From positions 13,028,590 to 13,092,589 of the forward strand of contig OZ038437.1 in the NCBI GenBank assembly GCA_964036275.1: a stretch of 64,000 nucleotides of DNA, read 5' to 3'. A program made the position numbers and the translations under genes. Positions 9,537-17,083 of the stretch are shown here, in pieces (the first letter of the stretch is position 1; every line of letters begins with the position of its first letter). The notes beneath the pieces are model-generated. The model was not told where the DNA came from and did no database searches. It was given only the letters and a program-made list of their open reading frames with translations. The DNA comes from Litoditis marina (taxonomy: Eukaryota > Nematoda > Chromadorea > Rhabditida > Rhabditidae).

Positions 9537-11151
9537 AGGGGGTAAAGAGAGAGGGGTAAAGAGAGAGGGGTTAGAGAGAGGGGTTAGAGAGAGGGAAATG
9601 GAGAGAGAGAGAGAGAAAGAGATTTTAATATTGCGTTCCATTCCAGGTCGTCCACCACCACAACGGTTCCAACCCCGGTGTGTCTGGCGACGAGCCGCTG
9701 CCTCTCTCGAACGGCAGTGGACATCATGAAGAGACTGTGCGTTTCTCTCTATCTCTCTATCTTTACGTGTCTCTCTCTTTCTTTCTTCTACTCTCTCTAT
9801 GTCTTTCTCTTTCTCTCTCTTTTTCTTTCTCTCTCTATGTCTCTTTCTCTCTACTATCTCTCTCTCTCTAACCATCTATTTCTTCCAGAGTTCCGGCGTC
9901 GGCTCCACTCCCTCTCCCCTCTCTGACGGCGGCTTCCGCTCCGCGTCGCAGGACGCCGCGCGCGACATCGCGCACGACATCTCACTGGACGGATTCCAGT
10001 TCGCTCGTCAACCGTTTGACATCGTCACCCTGGCCTCTCGTCTCGGTCTCACCCTCCCTCTCCCTCAGGTTTGTCTCTTTCTCTAATTCTCTCTCTGTCT
10101 CGTTATCTCTCTGTCTTACTCTCTCTCTTACTCTCTCTTCCTATCTCTCTATGTGCTTATGAGTAATCTAACTACATTTCTCCGCTTAACTATTCAATTT
10201 ACTGTTTATGTTCTTTTTAATGAATTGCGATCCAATTCAATGTTTTATGGTCATTGAGAAGTACATAAATTCAATTCGCTGTGATTATGTGATTATTAAC
10301 CTATGTAGCTAATCGCTAAGCGGATTAGGCCAGTATGCAACGCCCTCGTAACATGATCATAGTTCAATTCTCTGAGCAGAGCCTCGCAATACAAGTTACT
10401 AACCTACAATGTAACAAACAAGTAAAAAGTAACCAAGTCATTGTTTGATCTACAGTTTCTAGTTGTTCGAGACGTACTTAACAGAAACTTCCAAAAACAG
10501 TTTTGGATTCAATACATGTCTCGCTTCATATTGATCGGAACTTTTCATGAATCTCTCTTTATCATATTATTGATCGAAACTCATTAACAAACTCTCATCA
10601 TAACAATACTGATCCTATTGTCGATTGAAATCCTATTATCGATTTTTCGTTGCAGCGCAGCGACTCGCCGCCGCTACCGGTAGCGACGCTGGCCTCTCAG
10701 CTGTTCGCCCACAACCTGACCACCGCCCATCAACCGATGGTGTCCCTGGCAGATCAGATGTTCACCAACGCACAGGTTCGTCTCTTCCTCTATTTTCCTC
10801 TCTTTCTCTCTCACTCTATCTCTATCTTTTTCTTTCTCTCTTCCCCCTCGCTTTCTTTCTTTCTTTCTCTCTCTATCTCTCTGCTCTCCAGTCTTCTAAT
10901 CCTCTTCCTTTCAGCTTTCTCTCGCCAACCCTCTGAACCTGCTCACTCTTCCTCTCTTCTCTCCAACCTCCTGCTCTCTCCTTCTCTAATTCTCTCCCTT
11001 CCAGGTCTCCCTCGCCAACCCTCTGAACCTGCTGCAGACGGCGTTTCCGATGATTTCCAACGAGAACCAGCAGCTGAACCTGAACAGTCTGGCCATGGCC
11101 TACGACCAACTTCGCACTCCCATGATCAAGTTGGAACAGGCTCTAGAATAG
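3603..11151 (+). CDS. hmbx-1: HMBOX1/HMBX-1 homeobox protein, 12 exons
   Basis: Exons: 3603-3683, 5610-5806, 6282-6399, 6643-6790 (or from 6661, also in frame), 7204-7275, 7648-7767, 8777-8980, 9357-9460, 9647-9736, 9889-10068, 10656-10775, 11005-11151. All junctions are GT...AG and the phases join into one frame of about 526 aa ending in TAG. Residues 1-45 match the HMBOX1 N-terminal segment (worm FTVEQLELIRRLRATNIT; vertebrate family FTIEQ...LRRTGMT). Residues about 171-245 form an HNF1-type POU-specific-like domain, and 268-348 an atypical homeodomain ending WFANKRKEYRRR. The C-terminal part, 349-526, is low in complexity and ends near an IKLE sumoylation-type motif (K520) close to the position of IKTE in vertebrate HMBOX1 (about 420 aa). 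The family binds DNA in the nucleus; vertebrate HMBOX1/HOT1 binds telomeric repeats. Whether the worm protein does so is not shown here. Recognition is firm; the exact exon 4 start and the last acceptor are less certain. Confidence 0.93.
3684..5609 (+). other. hmbx-1 intron 1
   Basis: 1,926 bp between GTAAGT and GTATTTCAG. This is one of only two hmbx-1 introns that do not open with a GA/CT microsatellite. It contains a copy of the CACGTG MITE (5226-5347), GATC-containing TAGTTTGATC motifs near 3710-3740, and a palindromic segment around 4300-4340. Open frames at 4405-4751 and 5013-5265 have no coding character. Confidence 0.7.
5226..5347 (-). mobile_element. MITE copy, CACGTG family (degenerate)
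   Basis: Same about 130 bp element as at 13331-13458, in inverted orientation. The left arm is gaagtagattgactagtcac. The right arm ends tcacgtgacttccctaacag before TATA. The interior shares the GTGCACTTTGTC...CACGTTTCTGAGTTCTGCTG core. It sits in hmbx-1 intron 1. Confidence 0.85.
5821..5870 (+). repeat. CT tract, hmbx-1 intron 2
   Basis: A (CT)-rich stretch begins about 15 nt after the exon 2 donor at 5807. It is one of the recurring donor-proximal microsatellites of this gene. Confidence 0.85.
6406..6540 (+). repeat. CT tract, hmbx-1 intron 3
   Basis: TCTCTC-rich sequence starts about 12 nt after the exon 3 donor (GTCAGT at 6400) and runs for about 135 nt. Its translated open frame is poly-Ser/Leu and not a gene. 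Confidence 0.85.
6797..6935 (+). repeat. GA tract, hmbx-1 intron 4
   Basis: An uninterrupted (AG)n of about 50 nt starts within 10 nt of the exon 4 donor (GTAGAA at 6791), followed by imperfect GA/GAAA/GGGA sequence. In the pre-mRNA it is complementary to the CU tracts of introns 2, 3 and 6. Confidence 0.9.
7204..7767 (+). other. hmbx-1: Exons 5-6: HNF1-type POU-like domain
   Basis: Exon 5 (7204-7275, 72 nt) and exon 6 (7648-7767, 120 nt) encode residues 182-245, including SMTGVSQPYISKLLNGN, the helix-turn-helix region equivalent to VTGISQSRIS in vertebrate HMBOX1. Both exons begin and end in phase 1, so the pair (192 nt) can be skipped without a frame change. Complementary GA (intron 4) and CT (intron 6) tracts lie on the two sides. 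Confidence 0.88.
7775..7869 (+). repeat. Perfect (TC)n, about 47 units, hmbx-1 intron 6
   Basis: The longest pure dinucleotide run in hmbx-1. It begins about 10 nt after the exon 6 donor (GTAGGT at 7768). Length is likely polymorphic. The residual open frame across it is poly-Ser/Leu and not coding. Confidence 0.95.
8777..9460 (+). other. hmbx-1: Exons 7-8: atypical homeodomain
   Basis: Exon 7 (8777-8980) and exon 8 (9357-9460) join in phase 1. The homeodomain runs from about R268 (RRERYVFRP) through KRIEIASACNHVLQ to helix 3, VANWFANKRKEYRRR (328-342), with the invariant W-F-x-N-x-R. It has alanine at position 50, as in HMBOX1/HNF1 proteins, and an enlarged segment between helices 2 and 3 (QLDKKGVGLMPKEVVS), which is typical of this class. 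Confidence 0.93.
8993..9190 (+). repeat. CT tract, hmbx-1 intron 7
   Basis: An imperfect CT-rich run begins about 10 nt after the exon 7 donor (GTAAGC at 8981) and extends about 200 nt, with TCTATC and TCTGTC variants. Confidence 0.85.
9476..9625 (+). repeat. GA tract, hmbx-1 intron 8
   Basis: (GA)n of about 55 nt starts within 15 nt of the exon 8 donor (GTGGGT at 9461). A short minisatellite of GGGGTTAGAGAGA-type units follows at about 9538-9600. It is complementary in RNA to the CT tracts of introns 6, 7 and 9. Confidence 0.9.
9742..9880 (+). repeat. CT tract, hmbx-1 intron 9
   Basis: Nearly the whole 152 nt intron (9737-9888) is CT-rich, starting directly after GTGCGT and running into the acceptor polypyrimidine stretch. 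Confidence 0.85.
10069..10655 (+). repeat. hmbx-1 intron 10 with donor-proximal CT tract
   Basis: CT-rich sequence at about 10074-10150 directly follows GTTTGT. The remaining 500 nt is AT-rich single-copy-looking sequence with a short repeated motif, ATTGATCGAAACT or ATTGATCGGAACT, near 10530-10590. No gene is seen. Confidence 0.75.
10782..11004 (+). promoter_or_regulatory. hmbx-1: hmbx-1 intron 11 with duplicated 3' splice site
   Basis: The CT-rich intron contains two acceptors exactly 90 nt apart, each followed by CTCGCCAACCCTCTGAACCT: CCTTTCAG ending at 10914 and CCTTCCAG ending at 11004. Only the second continues the conserved C-terminal frame. The first would read 24 codons to a TAA at 10987-10989. 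Confidence 0.8.
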
Positions 11152-12617
11152 AAGGGGAACCACATTGGTACCTCCATCTCCTGTCTTTTGGTATTAATTA
11201 AGTTATAAGAGGTCAGAGGAGAGTTTTTGATGAAGATTGATGTAAAACACTTGTAGTTCTCACGCGATTCACGTTTTTACGTGCTTCTCTCTGACCTCCC
11301 CATCAAGTCTTTTAAGTTGACGTTTACGAAAACGGTTAACATGTCCTCACGTGTTGTTGTGATGTTCTCCTATCGGATCAAAGAGTTTTGACGTTTTCCT
11401 CACGTGTTTTCACGTGTTTTGTATGTACCCTTACTATAATTATTTTCATGTAGCACTACACGCATATTTTGTAGTTCTTTCTCTCTTGAAGCTCTTGAGC
11501 TTTTTGAATTCGGTTTTTGCATTCTCTACTACTCATTTCATAATAGTGATTGTATTAATAATGTACTATTTGTATTATCGGACCTCTTTTTATACTTTCG
11601 CCCCCCCCCCTCCATTTGGCGAGTGTCCTCATACAAATCTCTCCTCTTCTATACGGCGAATTGTATTTAGTCTTTTTTCTTTCTATTTGTTTTGAAACTT
11701 GAATTCTTATTAAGATTAGAGCTCGAAAACGCGTGCAAATGAGTTTTCCCTTAATTAATCTCCTCACTTACACGCTTTTCGAGCTTAGTCAGTGTGTGAA
11801 GAACAGAGACGCAGAGTGAACGACTTCGCTCCGCTCCGCTGATATACGCTGATAGGCACCGCTCCGCTGATATACTGTATCCCTAGTTCTTCTGTTTTGT
11901 TCTCTGCACACTGGCTTTTCCCGTTGAATGTAACTATGGTTTGCGCAAGCTATTTTGAGAATCTCGTCTTTTTCCGGTCTTTTTTTATTTAAAAGTCGAG
12001 GCATACTGTATCGATAGTTTTCGTGTGTCGTTGTCTGGACCTCATAATAATAACGAGTTTTCGCCCAAGATTTCTCTCTGTGATACGCAGTTTAGAGATG
12101 ATGTAATTTCGCGAGATCGCAGAGAGAGATGTTGTGGTTAGAGAGAGCATAAATGTATTTTACGTCCGGTGCGTAATAATTGAACTCGAGTGAAATAAAT
12201 AGTCAACGTCAACACTGTGTTGTTGCTTGTGAACTAATAAAAACGAAAAAACATAACAAAAACATAACAAACATAAAGAGTGTTTTTAACTCTCTCAAAA
12301 GTTGAAAACAGATTTCAGCATTACAGATTTTTATATAGATTATAGGTGTTATATTATATTATAGATAAGATATTATAGATTATTATAGATATAGATTGTA
12401 GAATGGAGAAATAGAGTTTTCGAACAATTCTTAGATCATTACGAGGCTCGAGAGGGCTACCTAAAATACACGTAAACAAGTTGGAAACTTTTTTCATCTG
12501 ATCTACAGTTTGGTGCTTTTTAGGTTTTCACCTCAGAACTTGCTTTGACTTAGTTTTAAGACGCAGTCGATTAAATTAACAAGCACACATTGTTCACAAG
12601 TAGTAAATCATCTACAT
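11152..12617 (+). other. hmbx-1 3' region and intergenic spacer
   Basis: AT-rich sequence with CACGTG-type motifs near 11350-11420. AATAAA hexamers occur at 12194-12199 and at 12236-12241, and are the best poly(A) signal candidates. They imply a 3' UTR of about 1 kb, which is long for a nematode, so an earlier unrecognised signal is possible. Short repeated GCTCCGCTGATATAC blocks lie near 11832-11875. No coding sequence is seen. Confidence 0.45.
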
Positions 12618-13040
12618 AGTATGACGTGAAGTACACGTGACTTGAACGTGAAAACTCAACCAAAACCTAGTGAACCAAACTGCAACTCTTCATAGCCATG
12701 AAATATCCTGCCGAAACTGGCACTTTCGCACATGCCAGAACGCCAGTGTACATGAAAAACACGTAGCACGTGTAAGACACATATCACGTGTAGTACACGC
12801 AACTCAAACGTGAAACTTAGGGTTGCACTTAGTGAACCAAAGTGCAACCCCCTCCAAACTCTCGCCAAAACTGGCACTTTTCGCACACTCGAATGCACGT
12901 GTGAGACACGTGTCACGTGAAGTACACGTGAATATTACGTGAAACCCTAGTCATAACATAGTGAACCAAAGTGCAACCCCTCCGAACCCATAAAATATCT
13001 CGCCAAAACTGGCACTTTTCGCACATTTCAGAACGCGGAG
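12618..13040 (+). repeat. Three tandem about 135 bp units, E-box rich, upstream of membrane-protein gene
   Basis: Three diverged copies (about 12618-12752, 12755-12900 and 12901-13040) share the order: (C)ACGTG cluster, GTGAAA...CTAG, TAGTGAACCAAAGTGCAAC, CAAAACTGGCACTTT, CGCACA. The three copies end CACATGCCAGAACGC, CACACTCGAATGC and CACATTTCAGAACGC. Only the last carries TTTCAG. The repeat abuts the presumed 5' end of the four-pass membrane gene, so it may serve as its promoter; that is inference. Confidence 0.75.
13019..13032 (+). promoter_or_regulatory. Possible trans-splice acceptor of the membrane-protein gene
   Basis: TTCGCACATTTCAG ends at 13031. The first in-frame ATG downstream is at 13156, giving a 124 nt leader. 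The open frame reaches upstream to 13048, but its first codon there is TTG, so 13156 is preferred. No upstream exon was found. Confidence 0.4.
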
Positions 13041-13155
13041 TGGACAATTGACAAACGACGTTGTTTTTTATCTCGACTCGGTGGTGCCCCGGGGGCATTT
13101 TATTGGACAATTTAGAAGAAACAAAAGGGGGCGGAGCGAAAGGCGCGGCCCATTG

Positions 13156-13308
13156 ATGGGCCTAGTGCGCGTCAGCGACGAGTCGACGCGATTTTGTCGC
13201 TACCGTTTTCTGAACTCGCAACTCTGTCTCTGGTTGGGCTGTATTCAGATTATTGTGTGTGGCTGGGGCGTCGCGCAGCACATGCGGTCATATGCGGTGC
13301 ATCGCGTG
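13156..13308 (+). CDS. Membrane-protein exon 1 (TM1)
   Basis: 51 codons: a basic N-terminus (RFCRYRF), then the first membrane segment. The donor GTGAGT at 13309 is strong. Higher GC content than the flanks supports coding. The start at 13156 is the first ATG of the frame. Confidence 0.65.
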
Positions 13309-16300
13309 GTGAGTCGGGTAGATCAAAATATATACTGTTAGTCAATTGCACAGTCACGTGAAACATGGTGAACGCAGCAGAACTCAGAAACGTGCAACGA
13401 CAAAGTGCACGATGCCTCATTAGAATGCTAACTTCACATTCAATTGACTTCTAGTATAGTAAAAACAATAAAAACATGTAGTACTCGAAATCTTTCCGTC
13501 GCCTAGCCCAGTGTACTTATCTACGTATGCTAGAACATACTGAAACCTTCCACCCATCCTGCGTATCTCTCTTCGTGTACAGTTTGACTTGTATCCCGGC
13601 AGGATGTGAAATTGAAACTCGAGATCTATGGAATTACATGGTTCAACTGATGATGACCCGACCCTCCAAGAAAACCCAAAAATCGTCTTGAATCCGGGTC
13701 GAAACGATTTTTCAGTTCATCTCTTTCTGAGCACATTAATATAACTATAACATTCGAAACGTCCTAGTTACTTAAATATATTTTGTTCAAATGAATAACT
13801 TAATATATATCGAGTTAGAGCTTTCTTTTTCATGCGTGAGATTTAATCAGAAATCAGAATCGTTTTAGCCGCATCTAATATTCTAAGTATGCGTTAGTTA
13901 ATCCCTGAGATGTGAATAGTTTGAGCTCTGAAATGACCGAGCACGGATATGTAATATGTAGGGGTTTTAACTCCAAAAAGAGATAGTTTATGTATGAGGT
14001 ATACTGTTAGTCAATTGCACAGTCACGTGAAACATGTTGAACACAGCAGAACTCAGGAACGTTCAATGACAAAGTACACGAAGCCTCATTAGACTGCTTA
14101 CTTCACGTGACTATTACATTTACTTCTAGTATAAAGTGGGCGTTGTGAGTCTGAAAGATACGTGGAGCGTGTAAAACCCAATCAAAAGTCAGCTATCTAC
14201 AAAAGATTGTAGAATCATTGAGAACTATTAGGTTGGAAGACCCGGTAATTTCACGTAGAATGTACGTGCACCTCACGTGAAATTCACGTGAAAGTGACAA
14301 TGACTATAGTTTGATTGACAGATTCTCCGTTGCGACTTCGAGAACGGGACGCTGCCGCTGGAGGCGGCGGACGCTGTCATTTTCGACGTCGGTCTCTTCT
14401 ATTCCGTCTGGGGTATCAAGGTTAGCTATCACGTAAAGTCACTTCAGCGGTTTTTCTACGCTATAATTCGATAGTTTCCATTTTCTGCTCATCACTGGTT
14501 AACTGGACAGTGAAAACCATTCCCAATCCCGAATATCTCGAAGATGTTTCTATTAAAGGCGGGAGGGGGGGGGGGGGTGGGGGGTGAAAGTAAAATCCCG
14601 AACATTTCAGGGCTGCGTAGCGGAGTACCTAGACGGCGGAATGGGTCGTCTCGTGTGGTGTTCTAGTCACCTGGTCGCACTTCTCGTTAGCCTTCCCTTC
14701 GCCTTTAAGCAACGACCGAAACCGTACTTCCTGTGGCCTCTCCTAGTACTGGTGAGTAGAAAGTCAATATCCATATTTTTCATGTACGAGTGAACTTATA
14801 CTTTCTGTGGACTCTCTCAGTGCCGGTATGTGAAAATTTGATACGCGTCTTTTCAATGTATCTCTCCCTTTCTCTCTGCTCCCTTCCTGTTTTGGTATCA
14901 CGTCAAAACCGTACTTCGTGTGTTGTTCTGGTAGGTGAAAAATCTTTCTCTCTCTCTCTCTCCCTCTCCCTCTTTCTCTCTTTTTCTATTATTATCTCAA
15001 TCTATCTCTCTGTGTCTCAATATTGTAATTCAAGTATCCATTTGATAGTTATATATCACGATTCGTTGAATACTGCTAGTACTTCTAGAGTAATTTAGCA
15101 CACTTTCTATATACATTCTTATTCTTGACAATTTCTTCTCTCAATTGTTTTTAGTTTTTTGGGTCCTCAATCCCGTTGTTTCTCTTCAGTTTCATGATTG
15201 TCAGTTAATTTGGTTTTCCGAAAAACCATCAATTCTCAAAGAACTTCACTCGATTACTTTTTCTATGCTCTTTTCTGTACCAATGACATGTTTGTTCGAA
15301 AATCGATACTCATGTTTTTCATGATGATTTTAATTAGCTTTTTCACGCAAACGATTATTGATCATACACGTAAAAGTTTCACACATCTCCATTTCCTAAA
15401 TACTGAGGCATGTTTAGGTGATTCAGTGCCGGTAATTTCACTAGTAAACAAAAGATCGATGAGAAACGGCTAGTAGTATAACCTCGATATACTCGACCAA
15501 ACTATATAATAAGATGGTTCACGTAGAACATCAGGTCTATTTACAAGTTATATGTATTTATATGACGTTTTGCAGTTTTTAAAACGTAAAACGTATACGT
15601 AAAAACGTGAAACACGTAAAAAACCAACAATTTTGTTTCAGCTTCGGTCAAATTTTTCATTGTAAATCTTCGTAAGAATCCCGTATTTGTGTTTTACTTG
15701 ACGTATTTTACACGTTTTACATGAAGTTTTTTCTAACTCGACCGCGACACCTAGTTTCATCTGATTGAGAAGAGCAGACGCGTACATTATGTATATCCAC
15801 CCCAATTAACTAGGGAACTCTCAGAATAACTTTTCTTGCTTTAAAAGTAGATATTTTCATCAAAACCAAATGGTTCAACTATACTTGTTCATAAGGAATC
15901 ACTGACCTTAAAAGTAGTGATTGTTCGAAAAATTTCGTTTTTTTGTTGGTTTTGAGCAGAAAATTGAGTCTTATCCTAGAAGTAAATTGAATAGTCACGT
16001 AAAGTTAGCATTCTAATGAGGAAACGTGCACTTTGTCATTGCACGTATTTCTGAGTTCTGCTGTGTTACACATGCTTTACGTGACTGTGCAATTGACTAA
16101 CAGTATTTTTATCAATTTCTGAACTTTTCCCATCAAAATTAGCTCAAAACCTCTGGAACATATTGTTTTTTTCAAGGTTTTTTATTTAACAATTTTAGAA
16201 CGTTATATCGAAACTTATTTTTCTGACCTTCTCAAGTTATTCCCAGGACATAAAACGTCTATTTGAGCCAAATTCTGTCTAGCTTTGAAAGAAGTTCCAA

Positions 16301-16461
16301 CTCCCTAGGGGTGGTGAGTTTGGCGCCGAAAAAGAGAGAAACAAGGAAGAGAGAGAAATAGAAAGAGGGCAGAGATAGAGAGAAAGGGAGAGAGAGAAGG
16401 GTAGTTAGAGAGGAGAGATAGAGAGAGAGAAAAAGAGAGGAGAGAGAAAAATACATAGAGA

Positions 16462-16525
<64 letters not shown>

Positions 16526-16742
16526 GAGACAACTCCCTGGGGAATCTCAGTTTAGCGCCATTTTGCATTAGAAGGAGAGATGTGTTGCTCTCTGTTTTAA
16601 ATAGGGTCGATGCTAACTCAAGGTTTATCTGATTATACTACTAGATGAGAGAAGGAAGAAGAAGAATAAGAATAGACAGAGGGAAGAAAAAGAGAGAAAG
16701 AGAGAGAGAGAGAGAGAGTGTGTGTAATGAAGAGAGAGAGAG

Positions 16743-16804
<62 letters not shown>

Positions 16805-16839
16805 GGAAGGAAAATAGAGACAGAGAGATAGAGAGAGAA

Positions 16840-16901
<62 letters not shown>

Positions 16902-16936
16902 GGAAGGAAAATAGAGACAGAGAGATAGAGAGAGAA

Positions 16937-16994
<58 letters not shown>

Positions 16995-17029
16995 GGAAGG
17001 AAAATAGAGACAGAGAGATAGAGAGAGAA

Positions 17030-17083
<54 letters not shown>

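Noticed and set aside
13048..13155. Longer N-terminus for the membrane-protein gene starting at 13048
   Set aside because: The codon at 13048 is TTG, and the stretch is basic and low in coding character. The first ATG in frame is 13156.
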